The notes: a model not told the origin generated them from the letters alone. A DNA stretch of 31,841 nucleotides from an uncultured Odoribacter sp. (GCA_900541415.1 UQJP01000038.1:1-31841); one strand, 5' to 3'. Positions 9,034 to 17,648 are shown, counted from the first letter of the stretch. A program made the numbers and translations.

Positions 9034-9780
9034 ATGATAAAAGAAGACATTCTAAAAACTGGTCATTTACCTGCACATGTTGCTATCATTATGGATGGCA
9101 ACGGAAGGTGGGCGAAACAGCAGGGTTTAGAGCGGGTGTACGGACATAAAAAGGGAGTGGATACGGTAAAGAAGATTGTGGAGGCAAGTGGGGAGATAGG
9201 CTTGAAATACCTGACATTGTATACTTTTTCCATTGAAAACTGGAATCGGCCGAAGGCGGAGATCGAAGCACTGATGGGCTTGATGGTCGATGCTATAATC
9301 CGGGAAACAAACGACCTTATGCGTCAGAATGTGAGGGTAGTGGCGATTGGAAACCTGAATGATCTGCCGGAGGTTGTAAGAGTCAAGTTAAACGGGCTGA
9401 TAGCCCAAACTGCGGGTAATTCCGGGGTTACTTTGGTTTTGGCTTTGAGTTACGGTGCCCGCTGGGAAATTTGTGAAGCAGCCCGCAAAATTGCAGAAGA
9501 CTATAAAAACGGAATTTTGCAGGATTTGGAGTCGGTAGACGATGACAAATTTGCCTCATATCTTACTACGAATGGAATCCCAGACCCGGATTTATTGATC
9601 CGTACCAGCGGGGAGTGCCGTTTAAGTAATTTCTTATTATGGCAGTGCGCTTACACAGAGTTTTATTTTATTGAAAAATTTTGGCCTGATTTTGAAAAAG
9701 ATGACTTATATTTGGCAATCCGTAATTTTCAGAAAAGAGAAAGACGTTTCGGAATGACCGGAGAACAAATACAAAAATAA
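9034..9780 (+). CDS. uppS: Isoprenyl transferase (undecaprenyl diphosphate synthase)
   Basis: Condenses isopentenyl diphosphate onto farnesyl diphosphate in cis to make the C55 lipid carrier for peptidoglycan and O-polysaccharide. The 248-residue length is standard. The catalytic block 'IIMDGNGRWAKQ' places the essential Asp at residue 21. It is followed by 'GHKKGVDTVKKIVE', 'YTFSIENWNRP', and the C-terminal 'PDPDLLIRTSGECRLSNFLLWQ', the pyrophosphate-binding block of the family. It lies in the nadK-bamA operon, 48 bases after the barrel gene and 94 bases before bamA. Confidence 0.97.
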   Translation: MIKEDILKTGHLPAHVAIIMDGNGRWAKQQGLERVYGHKKGVDTVKKIVEASGEIGLKYLTLYTFSIENWNRPKAEIEALMGLMVDAIIRETNDLMRQNVRVVAIGNLNDLPEVVRVKLNGLIAQTAGNSGVTLVLALSYGARWEICEAARKIAEDYKNGILQDLESVDDDKFASYLTTNGIPDPDLLIRTSGECRLSNFLLWQCAYTEFYFIEKFWPDFEKDDLYLAIRNFQKRERRFGMTGEQIQK

Positions 9781-9874
9781 GTCCATTGACTTTTTCCATT
9801 TTCGTAATCTATTGATAATTGAATTGTTAAAGACGGAAATGCAGCACAGATTAATTTAACTTGTTTAATTGCAG

Positions 9875-12427
9875 ATGATAAGAAGGATAATTCTTTTTTC
9901 GATACTAACTGTTTTTGGGATTTTTCAGTTAAAGGCTCAATCTACCGATTCAATACATGTGCCTGAAGTCTATTATTCCTCACCTAAGACTTATGAAATC
10001 GCCGGAATCGCTGTAAGTGGGATTGGCGAGCATTATGATTCCGAAACTTTGGTGCAATATTCCGGATTGCGGGAGGGAGAAGAAATAAAGATTCCGGGTG
10101 ATGCCATCACCAAAGCGATAAAAAAACTTTATGGTTACGGGTTGTTTTCGGATGTAGCTATTTTTATCGACCGGATCGAGGGAAATAAGGTTTACCTGAA
10201 CATTCGTTTGGCTGAACGTCATAAATTATCCCGCATCAATTACATCGGGCTCAAAAAATCGGAAGAAACAAAACTGAAAGAGAAAGTGAATTGGTTGCCC
10301 GGAACCCAGGTTACCGATAACCAGATTTCTAACCTGAAACGTATTGTTGAAAGATACTTTAAGGAAAAGGGATATTATAATACCGACATTAAAGTATTGA
10401 GAAGAGACGATCCAGACAATGAGAATTTTGTGATTTTGGATGTTTCTGTGCAAAGAAATAATAAAATTAAGATTGAAGATATTATTATTGCCGGGAATAA
10501 AGAAGTCAGAGATGGGAAGTTGAAACGGGCCATGAAAAAAACGAAAGAGAAATCTTTGGTCAATCTCTTTAAGTCGGCAAAATATATCGAAGAAAGTTAT
10601 GAAGAGGATAAATATAACCTGCTCGACAAATATAACGAATTAGGTTACCGGGATGCTGCTATCCTGTCCGACAGTGTAGAACAAGTTTCTCCTAACCGGG
10701 TGAAAATATATTTAAATGTAGAGGAAGGAAATAAATACTATTTCAATAATATTACATGGGTAGGAAATACGGTGGAAAGCACTGAAAATCTTTCCAAGAT
10801 ATTGAACATTAAGAAAGGTGACGTTTATAATAAGAAATATTTCGAAGAACGCCTTACTCAAGACGACGATGCGGTTGCTAACCTGGTTTATTTGAACAAC
10901 GGTTACCTGTTCTATCACTCTGTTCCGGTGGAAACTGTGGTAGGCGGAGATTCGATCAATATGGAAATCCGGATTGTAGAAGGGCCACAGGCAACGATCA
11001 ACCGGGTGAATATCAGTGGTAACGACCGTACTCATGAACATGTGATCCGCCGGGAACTCTACACTTACCCGGGCGAATTGTTCAGCCGGGAAGACATTAT
11101 CCGTAGTATCCGGGAATTATCGCAGTTAGGACACTTCGATCCGGAGCAATTGCAGCAACCGGACATTGCCCCTAACCCTGAAACGGGAACGGTAGATATT
11201 GGCTTTAAAGTGGCGGAAAGAGCCAATGATAAAATTGAAATATCAGGAGGATGGGGAGCCGGAATGATTATCGGTTCTTTGGGATTGACCTTCTCCAATT
11301 TCTCCATGCGTAATATTTTCAACTGGGATTCTTACCGTCCCCTGCCGCAGGGAGATGGACAGACTTTATCATTGAAAGCCCAGACCAATGGAAAATATTA
11401 CACTTCTTTCAGTATTTCTTTCCGGGAACCTTGGTTAGGTGGAAAGAAACCTAACTCATTAAGTGTTTCTGCCTGGTATTCCCGTCAAACCGGGTATTCC
11501 CGCAGCTATTACAACTCTTACTATGTAAATAGTGCTAAGGATCAGTATGATGATAGCCAGTTAATGACGACATTCGGTATCACAGCCGGATTGGGACGCA
11601 GGATTACCTGGCCGGATGACTTCTTTTCGATGTACACCGAAGTGTCGTACCAGCGTTATACGTTGAAAAACTGGCCTTACTACATTATGAGCAACGGAAA
11701 CTCCAATAACCTTTCTTTTGCAGTGACTTTGCAGAGAAGCTCCATCGATAATCCCTTATATACCCGTAGAGGTTCCGACTTCTCATTGTCGGTGTCGTTT
11801 ACGCCTCCTTACTCTTTGTTCTCTGACGAGAATTATGGTAGTGCGAATATCAAAGACCGGGAAAAATATCGTTGGATTGAATTCCATAAATGGAAATTCA
11901 AAGGACGCGTATTCATGCCATTGGATAAAAATGAAAAATTTGTATTATACACAGGAGTACAATACGGATATTTAGGCTATTACGATAAAGACAGGCGTTC
12001 CCCGTTCGAAGGTTTTGAAATGGGAGGTGACGGAATGTCGGGGTATAGCTTATACGGACGTGAGTACATCGGATTGAGAGGATATGAAAATGGATCGTTG
12101 ACCAATGCCGGATCGAGCTTCTTAGCTCCGAGTTCATCCGATGCAAGCTTATATACGAAACTTACGATGGAACTTCGTTATCCGATCTCTTTAGCACAGT
12201 CTGCCACGATCTATGCTTTGGCTTTCGTTGAAGCGGGAAACTCCTGGTATGAAATCAAAGACTTCGAACCCTTCAATTTATACCGTTCTGCCGGAGTCGG
12301 TTTAAGAGTATTCCTGCCCATGTTCGGGTTGTTGGGACTTGACTGGGGATATGGTTTCGACAGTGTGCCGGGACGTTCCGGGGCAAGTGGCTCGCAACTT
12401 CACTTTGTGCTGGGACAAGAATTTTAA
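9875..12427 (+). CDS. bamA: Outer-membrane protein assembly factor BamA
   Basis: The central pore of the BAM complex, inserting beta-barrels into the outer membrane. The ATG at 9875 gives a proper signal peptide (MIRRIILF...LKAQ); a TTG two codons upstream is open but less likely. The mature N-terminal half (~residues 40-440) reads as POTRA domains with repeated 'I..I.i.G' and 'Y...GY.d' patterns such as 'YFKEKGYYNTDIK', 'YNELGYRDAAI' and 'VNISGNDRTHEHVIRREL'. The C-terminal half is a 16-strand-type barrel with 'LRGYENG' near residue 733, equivalent to the conserved loop-6 VRGF/Y motif, and ends in an aromatic-terminated strand (HFVLGQEF). At ~851 residues it is full length. Two OmpH chaperone genes follow, as usual. 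Confidence 0.96.
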   Translation: MIRRIILFSILTVFGIFQLKAQSTDSIHVPEVYYSSPKTYEIAGIAVSGIGEHYDSETLVQYSGLREGEEIKIPGDAITKAIKKLYGYGLFSDVAIFIDRIEGNKVYLNIRLAERHKLSRINYIGLKKSEETKLKEKVNWLPGTQVTDNQISNLKRIVERYFKEKGYYNTDIKVLRRDDPDNENFVILDVSVQRNNKIKIEDIIIAGNKEVRDGKLKRAMKKTKEKSLVNLFKSAKYIEESYEEDKYNLLDKYNELGYRDAAILSDSVEQVSPNRVKIYLNVEEGNKYYFNNITWVGNTVESTENLSKILNIKKGDVYNKKYFEERLTQDDDAVANLVYLNNGYLFYHSVPVETVVGGDSINMEIRIVEGPQATINRVNISGNDRTHEHVIRRELYTYPGELFSREDIIRSIRELSQLGHFDPEQLQQPDIAPNPETGTVDIGFKVAERANDKIEISGGWGAGMIIGSLGLTFSNFSMRNIFNWDSYRPLPQGDGQTLSLKAQTNGKYYTSFSISFREPWLGGKKPNSLSVSAWYSRQTGYSRSYYNSYYVNSAKDQYDDSQLMTTFGITAGLGRRITWPDDFFSMYTEVSYQRYTLKNWPYYIMSNGNSNNLSFAVTLQRSSIDNPLYTRRGSDFSLSVSFTPPYSLFSDENYGSANIKDREKYRWIEFHKWKFKGRVFMPLDKNEKFVLYTGVQYGYLGYYDKDRRSPFEGFEMGGDGMSGYSLYGREYIGLRGYENGSLTNAGSSFLAPSSSDASLYTKLTMELRYPISLAQSATIYALAFVEAGNSWYEIKDFEPFNLYRSAGVGLRVFLPMFGLLGLDWGYGFDSVPGRSGASGSQLHFVLGQEF

Positions 12428-12475
12428 CCAAACAAATAGTTTAAAATTCTGTTAAGGATAAATGCTGATCGATAA

Positions 12476-13060
12476 ATGATGAATAATAAATATAATTTTC
12501 AGGCTACGATGGTCTTTTATCGATTGAAAAGAGTAATTATTTTATTATTTTTGTGTATTACAGTCGGTTTCGCTCATGCACAAACAGGAACGCGCTATGC
12601 TTTTGTGAATCTGGATTACATCATGAGAAGTATTCCCGAATATGCGAAAGCACAACAAGAGTTGGATGCCTATTCTTTAAAACTGCAGGCGGAAATTGAC
12701 GCCCTTTATCAGGAAATTGCAGAAATGCAGAATAAATATAATGCCGATAAAGTGTTCTTAACGGCGACCATGCGCGAACAGCGCGAAAAAACGATTGCGG
12801 AGAAAGAAAATAAGGCACGATTGTTGCAACAAGAATATTTTGGAACGAAGGGAGCTTTATTTTTAAAGCGGGAAGAGTTAGTGAAACCTTTGCAGGATGA
12901 AGTATTGGAGGTAATCAGGGATGTGGCAAAGGATGGAAATTATGAAATGATCATAGATCTATCGGCAGATAACTCTGTGGTCTATTATGACCCGAAACTG
13001 GATAAGAGTGATGTTGTTTTGAGGAAACTGGGATATTCAGTAAAGAAAACCGAAGAATAA
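12476..13060 (+). CDS. OmpH/Skp-family periplasmic chaperone, copy 1
   Basis: A 194-residue protein. The ATG at 12476 is used, but the ATG at 12509 (MVFYRLKRV) would place the signal peptide directly at the N-terminus and may be the real start. Cleavage is expected after AHAQ. The mature part opens with 'YAFVNLDYIMRSIPEY' and continues with a long Gln/Glu/Lys-rich coiled coil ('AQQELDAYSLKLQAEIDALY'), then closes with 'IIDLSADNSVVYYDP'. This is the Skp pattern: a trimeric cage holding unfolded outer-membrane proteins for the BAM complex. Gap to bamA is 48 bases, so co-expression is likely. Confidence 0.92.
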   Translation: MMNNKYNFQATMVFYRLKRVIILLFLCITVGFAHAQTGTRYAFVNLDYIMRSIPEYAKAQQELDAYSLKLQAEIDALYQEIAEMQNKYNADKVFLTATMREQREKTIAEKENKARLLQQEYFGTKGALFLKREELVKPLQDEVLEVIRDVAKDGNYEMIIDLSADNSVVYYDPKLDKSDVVLRKLGYSVKKTEE

Positions 13061-13152
13061 CAGAAGGACAAATGAGATTTTTTATTTGAAGAGAGAATAA
13101 AAGGTCTCGATAGTGATAATAAATCGAAAATTAATAAATAAACAGGATCGAA

Positions 13153-13671
13153 ATGAAGAATGCAATTAAATTGTTTGTACTTGTAGCGTTTACAATAGCT
13201 GCAATGGGTGTATCTGCACAAACTGCAGTAAAGCTCGGACATATTGAAAGCCAAAAATTGATTCAGGCTATGCCGGAATGGACAGCAGCTCAAAAGAAAT
13301 TCCAGGCTCAGCAAGATGAAGTTGAAAAAGAATTGACAAGTTTACAGGAACAGTTTCAGACAAAAATGAACGACTATGCGCAAAACTCAAAGAATTATTC
13401 CGATGTAATCCGTACTTCTAAAGAACAGGAATTGCAGGAATTGCGTACACGTATTCAGCGTTTCCAGGAAACCGCTATGAATGAACTTGACAAAGCTCAA
13501 CAGGACTTGATGCAACCGATCACTGAAAAAGCGATGAATGCAATCAGGGAAGTGGCTAAAGAAAACGGTTTTACTTATATTTTTGATTTAAATGCAGGCC
13601 CGATTCTTTACACTTCAGAAAATTCACAGGATATTCTTCCGTTGGTAAAGAAAAAGTTAGGTCTTCAATAA
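13153..13671 (+). CDS. OmpH/Skp-family periplasmic chaperone, copy 2
   Basis: A 172-residue paralogue of the preceding gene. The signal peptide ends at GVSAQ (residues 1-23). The mature start 'VKLGHIESQKLIQAMPEW' aligns with 'YAFVNLDYIMRSIPEY' of copy 1. A coiled coil rich in Gln, Glu and Lys spans ~45-120, and the end 'YIFDLNAGPILYTS' is typical of the family. The tandem pair after bamA is a standard Bacteroidota arrangement; whether the two form homo- or hetero-trimers cannot be seen. The gene is the last of the operon, with a strong terminator 14 bases past its stop. Confidence 0.94.
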   Translation: MKNAIKLFVLVAFTIAAMGVSAQTAVKLGHIESQKLIQAMPEWTAAQKKFQAQQDEVEKELTSLQEQFQTKMNDYAQNSKNYSDVIRTSKEQELQELRTRIQRFQETAMNELDKAQQDLMQPITEKAMNAIREVAKENGFTYIFDLNAGPILYTSENSQDILPLVKKKLGLQ

Positions 13672-13684
13672 GCCAATACTTTAT

Positions 13685-13717
13685 AAAAAAAGCCGCCGTT
13701 AATGGGCGGCTTTTTTT
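13685..13717 (+). terminator. Rho-independent terminator of the bamA-ompH operon
   Basis: AGCCGCC (13691-13697) pairs with GGCGGCT (13705-13711) across a 7-base loop. It is flanked by a run of A on the left and T on the right, the classic form of an intrinsic terminator. Confidence 0.92.
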
Positions 13718-13734
13718 ATGAAAAGAGGTGGATA

Positions 13735-13783
13735 AACCGAAAAGGAGCCATCACAATTCAGAATAAATTGTTACTTTTCGGTT
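13735..13783 (+). promoter_or_regulatory. Nested stem-loop immediately upstream of murI
   Basis: A perfect 10-bp outer arm, AACCGAAAAG (13735-13744) with CTTTTCGGTT (13774-13783), encloses a second perfect arm, ACAATT (13753-13758) with AATTGT (13766-13771), over a 7-base loop. No T-run follows, so it is not a terminator. It ends 14 bases before the murI ATG. A weak -7-like TACTTTTC (13772-13779) overlaps the 3' arm. It may be an RNA leader structure or a DNA operator; its function is unknown. Confidence 0.5.
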
Positions 13784-13797
13784 AAAAAACAGAAGAT

Positions 13798-14628
13798 ATG
13801 ATCCAAAGAGAAACTATTGGAGTTTTTGATTCCGGTTATGGCGGATTGACCATCTTGCGGGAGATCGTGAAAGATTTACCGCAATATGACTATATTTATT
13901 TGGGCGATAATGCAAGGGCTCCTTACGGAACCCGTTCGTTCGACGTGGTGTATCAATATACGAATGAGGCCGTGAGAAAGCTGTTCGATATGGGATGCCG
14001 TCTGGTGATTTTGGCTTGTAATACGGCATCGGCTAAAGCCTTGCGAAGCATCCAGCAGATCGATTTACCCCGGCTTGAACCGGGAAAAAGAGTGCTTGGG
14101 GTGATCCGTCCCAGCGTCGAGGCTTTGGCGGCTTATTCCCGGAACAGGCATATTGGAATTATGGCTACCAAAGGAACGGTCGCATCCGATTCATATCCGT
14201 TGGAAATAGAAAAATTATACGGTAAAGGAAAATTTCGGATAACCCAATTGGCTTGCCCAATGTGGGTGTCGTTAGTTGAAAACAATGAATTGAGCGGGGC
14301 TGGTACGGAATATTTTGTACAGAAGTATATAAATGAATTATTGGCAGCCGACCCCGAAATAGACACCGTGATACTGGGGTGCACTCATTATCCCCTGTTG
14401 CGCCCGATCATAGCCCATTATATGCCCGAAGGAATCAGGATTATTGAACAGGGGGGGATTATTGCGGAAAGTCTGGCCGATTATCTGAAACGGCACACTG
14501 AAATGGAAGTATGTTTGTCCCGGAATGCAACAATGCGTTATTATACAACGGAAAACACGGATTTATTCAATCAAATGGCAGGAAATTTCCTGGGACAGAA
14601 GATCGAATCGGCCCACATAAGTCTTTAG
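13798..14628 (+). CDS. murI: Glutamate racemase
   Basis: Interconverts L- and D-glutamate, supplying D-Glu for peptidoglycan. A 276-residue cytoplasmic enzyme. The opening 'GVFDSGYGGLTILREI' supplies the conserved Asp-Ser pair (D11, S12). The two catalytic cysteines are in 'ACNTASAKALR' (Cys74) and 'GCTHYPLLRP' (Cys195). 'YLGDNARAPYG' is the conserved substrate block. Length and all key residues are intact. It follows the ompH terminator and lies directly behind the nested stem-loop, so it may be expressed separately from the bamA operon. The order ompH-murI is common in Bacteroidales. Confidence 0.97.
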   Translation: MIQRETIGVFDSGYGGLTILREIVKDLPQYDYIYLGDNARAPYGTRSFDVVYQYTNEAVRKLFDMGCRLVILACNTASAKALRSIQQIDLPRLEPGKRVLGVIRPSVEALAAYSRNRHIGIMATKGTVASDSYPLEIEKLYGKGKFRITQLACPMWVSLVENNELSGAGTEYFVQKYINELLAADPEIDTVILGCTHYPLLRPIIAHYMPEGIRIIEQGGIIAESLADYLKRHTEMEVCLSRNATMRYYTTENTDLFNQMAGNFLGQKIESAHISL

Positions 14629-14712
14629 GTTATCGGAAGCACCATCATGTAGAGATCAGAGGCCGGAATACCCGGAATGAAATATTAAAATTGGTGCGTT
14701 TTGGACAATTAT

Positions 14713-14744
14713 TTAGATACTTTATAAACTATTTTATATCTTTG
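14713..14744 (+). promoter_or_regulatory. Promoter candidate for the (p)ppGpp synthetase gene
   Basis: TATCTTTG (14737-14744) fits TAnnTTTG exactly, with a weak TTTA -33 box 21 bases upstream (14712-14715 region). The start of transcription would fall near 14751, about 186 bases before the proposed ATG. That makes an unusually long leader for this window. Confidence 0.55.
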
Positions 14745-14750
14745 AACAGA

Positions 14751-14936
14751 GTAAGGGCATAGAACCTTACAAAGAGAGTAAAAGCCCGGCAACAAAGGCA
14801 GAGTGGGAAGCCGGGAATATAAATTATAAATCTGCCGATTGCAATGTGTTGTTTTAAGTAAACATAAATAGGCACAGGCTGGGATGAAGAATTTTCAGGT
14901 TTGATGAACAGACATTGCTGCCAAGAGGCTATTTAT
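14751..14936 (+). promoter_or_regulatory. Structured leader of the rel/spoT gene (hairpin plus H-type pseudoknot candidate)
   Basis: This fills most of the 308-base gap between murI and the next gene. At the predicted 5' end, GTAAGG (14751-14756) pairs with CCTTAC (14765-14770). Next, CCCGGC (14785-14790) pairs with GCCGGG (14810-14815), six G-C pairs. Inside its loop, GGCAGA (14797-14802) is complementary to TCTGCC (14831-14836), with a 15-base A/T-only connector (14816-14830). Together these make an H-type pseudoknot. Two tiny reading frames follow: Met-Cys-Cys-Phe-Lys (14844-14861) and a six-codon one (14884-14904) whose TGA overlaps an in-frame ATG of the main gene. A regulatory leader or a small RNA is possible. 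I do not recognise a known class. Confidence 0.45.
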
Positions 14937-17120
14937 ATGACAGAACAGGAACAGATAAAAGAAGCTTTCGAGGATTTGCTGAAGTCCTTACGTAAAGAAA
15001 CGACGAAAGAGAACAGGCAAAAGATAAAAGAGGCCTTTGAATTTGCGGATAAGGCACATAAGGGAGTGAAACGGCGGTCAGGGGAGCCTTATATATTACA
15101 TCCGCTGGCTGTGGCGAAAATTGCTACCAAAGAAATCGGCTTGGGAACCACCTCGGTGGTGGCGGCTCTGTTGCATGATGTGGTGGAAGACACTGACTAT
15201 ACGGTGGAGGACATCGCCAGCCTGTTCGGGTCGAAAGTGGCTTCCATTGTCGATGGTTTGACGAAGATCAGCGGTGTGATGGGATCGGATACCAGTCAGC
15301 AGGCGGAAAGTTTTCGTAAAATGATTCTGACGTTGGCGGATGATGTCCGGGTGATCTTGATTAAAATAGCCGACCGCCTTCACAATATGCGTACTCTGGC
15401 ATCTATGCCGGAGCATAAGCAGGTAAAAATTGCCAGTGAAACTTTATACATATATGCTCCTTTAGCCCACCGGATGGGGCTTCATGCGATAAAGACCGAG
15501 TTGGAAGATTTGAGCATGAAATACGAACATCCGGAGGAATACGAGGTGATCGACCAAAAGATCACGGCTTATGAAAGGCAATTTTCTTCTTTGTTCGAGG
15601 AATTTATCAAGCCGATCCGGAAAAGCCTGGACGAAAACGGATATGAATATACCATAACGGCCAGGACAAAGAGTGTGTATTCGGTGTGGATGAAAATGCA
15701 GAGGCGGAACATCAGTTTTGATGAAATATACGATTTGCTGGCTGTCAGGATCGTTTTCAAACCGAAGGAAGGACAACCGGAAAAATGGCAATGCTGGAAT
15801 ATCTATTCTTTAATTACCGATCTATATAGTCCCAAACCGGAACGGATTCGTGACTGGGTGAGCGTGCCGAAAGCCAACGGATACGAAGCGTTACACCTCA
15901 CGGTGATGGGGCCGGGAGGGCAGTGGTTTGAAGTGCAGATCCGCTCTGAAAGGATGGATGAAATCGCAGAAAAAGGATTTGCTGCCCATTGGAAGTATAA
16001 AGGAGAAGGAGAAAGTTCCGAATTAGACCGCTGGCTCGCGGGAATCAAAGAAATTTTAGATCAGCCCGATGCCACGGCATTGGAATTTCTGGATGAATTC
16101 AAGCTCAACCTTTTTGCAAAAGAAATCCGGGTGTTTACCCCGAAAGGTTTTATGAGAACTTTGCCTAAAGGGGCAACAGCCCTTGATTTTGCCTATGATA
16201 TTCACACGGAGATCGGCAACACCTGTATCGGGGCGAAAGTAAACCACAAGCTCGTGCCTATGAGCCAAAAACTGTATAGTGGCGATCAGGTGGAGATTTT
16301 GACCAGCGATAAGCAAAGGCCACAGAAAGAATGGCTGGAATTTGTGGTTACTGCAAAGGCAAAAAGCCACATCAATGCCGTATTTAAGAAAGATAAAAAA
16401 GAACAAATCCGTAATGGAATACAGTTGTTCGATGAATTTATAAAAAGATTGGAGCTTCCTCCTACCTCGGAACCTTTAAAAAAGGTGTTGAGTAATTATA
16501 GGCTGGCGAAAGACGACCTGTATGCGGAAATCGCTAAAAACACAATTACCTTTGAGGATATAGAAAAGGTGATCAAAAAGAAGTCCGAGAATAAATTTGT
16601 AAAATATTGGAAACTACAATTTTTATTTCCGGGAAAAGACGAAGCGGGTAAAAAAAATCAGTCCGACGAAAATCTGCCGATCGATCCGGATTCCGATTTT
16701 ATGATTGCGCCGTGTTGCAACCCGATTCCGGGGGATGATGTCGTGGGGATGAATATTGCGGGGACGAAAGTTACTGTTCACAAACGCTCGTGCCCGGAGG
16801 CGATACGCCTGATGTCCAGTTTTGGCGATAAGATCGTGCCCGTGAAATGGGTTAGCCATAAATTAATGTCGTTCCTGGCGATTATTAAATTGACCGGGCT
16901 TGATGCTCCGGGAATTGTCAGTGATATTACGGCTGTGATCTCGAAAGAAAGGAAAGTGAATATGCGGATGGTGCATTTTGAGGCAAAAGACGGAGTTTTT
17001 GAAGGAATTATCCATCTTTATGTGCACAACACTTCCGACTTGAATAGCCTGTTGACAAGGCTGACCCAGATAAAGGGAGTGGATACGGTGACGAGGGTGG
17101 AAAATGAAGAAAGAAGTTGA
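14937..17120 (+). CDS. Bifunctional (p)ppGpp synthetase/hydrolase (Rel/SpoT)
   Basis: Makes and degrades the stringent-response alarmone. The start chosen is the ATG at 14937 (MTEQEQIKEAF), giving 727 residues, a normal length. An in-frame ATG at 14904 and TTG at 14901 would add 11-12 residues without family resemblance. Domains in order: HD hydrolase (~35-190) with H41, H55 and the metal pair H80-D81 in 'LLHDVVEDTDY'; synthetase (~230-340) with 'YDLLAVRIVF' and 'KANGYEALHLTVMG'; TGS (~390-450) with 'VFTPKGFMRTLPKGATALDFAYDIH'; a Cys-containing middle block ('APCCNPIPGDDVVG'); and a C-terminal ACT domain (~650-725). Intact HD residues support hydrolase as well as synthetase activity. A Fur-like gene follows 51 bases later. 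Confidence 0.95.
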   Translation: MTEQEQIKEAFEDLLKSLRKETTKENRQKIKEAFEFADKAHKGVKRRSGEPYILHPLAVAKIATKEIGLGTTSVVAALLHDVVEDTDYTVEDIASLFGSKVASIVDGLTKISGVMGSDTSQQAESFRKMILTLADDVRVILIKIADRLHNMRTLASMPEHKQVKIASETLYIYAPLAHRMGLHAIKTELEDLSMKYEHPEEYEVIDQKITAYERQFSSLFEEFIKPIRKSLDENGYEYTITARTKSVYSVWMKMQRRNISFDEIYDLLAVRIVFKPKEGQPEKWQCWNIYSLITDLYSPKPERIRDWVSVPKANGYEALHLTVMGPGGQWFEVQIRSERMDEIAEKGFAAHWKYKGEGESSELDRWLAGIKEILDQPDATALEFLDEFKLNLFAKEIRVFTPKGFMRTLPKGATALDFAYDIHTEIGNTCIGAKVNHKLVPMSQKLYSGDQVEILTSDKQRPQKEWLEFVVTAKAKSHINAVFKKDKKEQIRNGIQLFDEFIKRLELPPTSEPLKKVLSNYRLAKDDLYAEIAKNTITFEDIEKVIKKKSENKFVKYWKLQFLFPGKDEAGKKNQSDENLPIDPDSDFMIAPCCNPIPGDDVVGMNIAGTKVTVHKRSCPEAIRLMSSFGDKIVPVKWVSHKLMSFLAIIKLTGLDAPGIVSDITAVISKERKVNMRMVHFEAKDGVFEGIIHLYVHNTSDLNSLLTRLTQIKGVDTVTRVENEERS

Positions 17121-17171
17121 AAAAAGGGAGATTGATTGTTTAACTTGTATTGCGGGGAAATCGCTTGTATT

Positions 17172-17642
17172 ATGGAAAAAGTGAAAGAAACAGTAAAAGA
17201 TATTTTTACCAATTATTTGCAGGAGAGGGGACACCGTAAGACGCCGGAACGGTATGCAATATTAGATGAAATTTATTCCCATTCCGGGCATTTCGACATA
17301 GAATCCCTCTTTGTGTCTATGAAGAATAAAAACTACCGGGTGAGCCGGGCAACCCTATACAACACCATAGATTTACTGCTTGATTGTAAACTGGTGCTTA
17401 AACATCAGTTCGGGAACAACATTGCCCACTATGAGAAGGCTTACAACAACCGCCACCACGAACATCTGATTTGCCAGGCGTGTGGGGAGGTGGAGGAATT
17501 TTTCGATTCCCGGCTGGAAGAAATTGTCGGACATATTGAAGACGAGTATAACTTTTCCGTGCATCATCACATGCTGTATGTATATGGATTGTGCAAATCC
17601 TGCAAATTAAAAACGGAAAATGTTGATAAGAATTCTCTTTAA
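17172..17642 (+). CDS. Fur-family metal-dependent transcriptional regulator
   Basis: A 156-residue protein from the ATG at 17172; an upstream in-frame TTG (17136) adds residues unlike the family. The N-terminal winged helix includes 'GHRKTPERYAILDEIY' and the recognition-helix region 'RVSRATLYNTIDLLLD'. The C-terminal dimerisation domain has 'NRHHEHLICQACGEVEEF' with the regulatory His cluster (95-98). Two CxxC pairs (Cys101/104 and Cys141/144) form the usual structural zinc site. Sequence alone does not separate Fur from PerR or Zur. It is probably co-transcribed with the rel/spoT gene upstream. A Fur-box-like palindrome in the feoAB promoter in the same window is a natural candidate target. 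Confidence 0.93.
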   Translation: MEKVKETVKDIFTNYLQERGHRKTPERYAILDEIYSHSGHFDIESLFVSMKNKNYRVSRATLYNTIDLLLDCKLVLKHQFGNNIAHYEKAYNNRHHEHLICQACGEVEEFFDSRLEEIVGHIEDEYNFSVHHHMLYVYGLCKSCKLKTENVDKNSL

Positions 17643-17648
17643 AAATAT

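Noticed and set aside
13735..13783. A second terminator upstream of murI
   Set aside because: The stem is strong but is followed by an A-rich stretch on the plus strand and by no long T-run on the minus strand.
14751..14900. The rel leader as a 6S RNA or tmRNA
   Set aside because: 6S RNA needs one long rod with a central bubble and pairing of the two ends, and tmRNA needs a tRNA-like end. Neither is seen; the pairing here is local plus a pseudoknot.
14901..14936. Upstream TTG/ATG start for the (p)ppGpp synthetase (and similar TTG starts for bamA, Fur and FeoB)
   Set aside because: The extra residues have no family resemblance, or they displace the signal peptide or overlap the promoter. The downstream ATG was used in each case.
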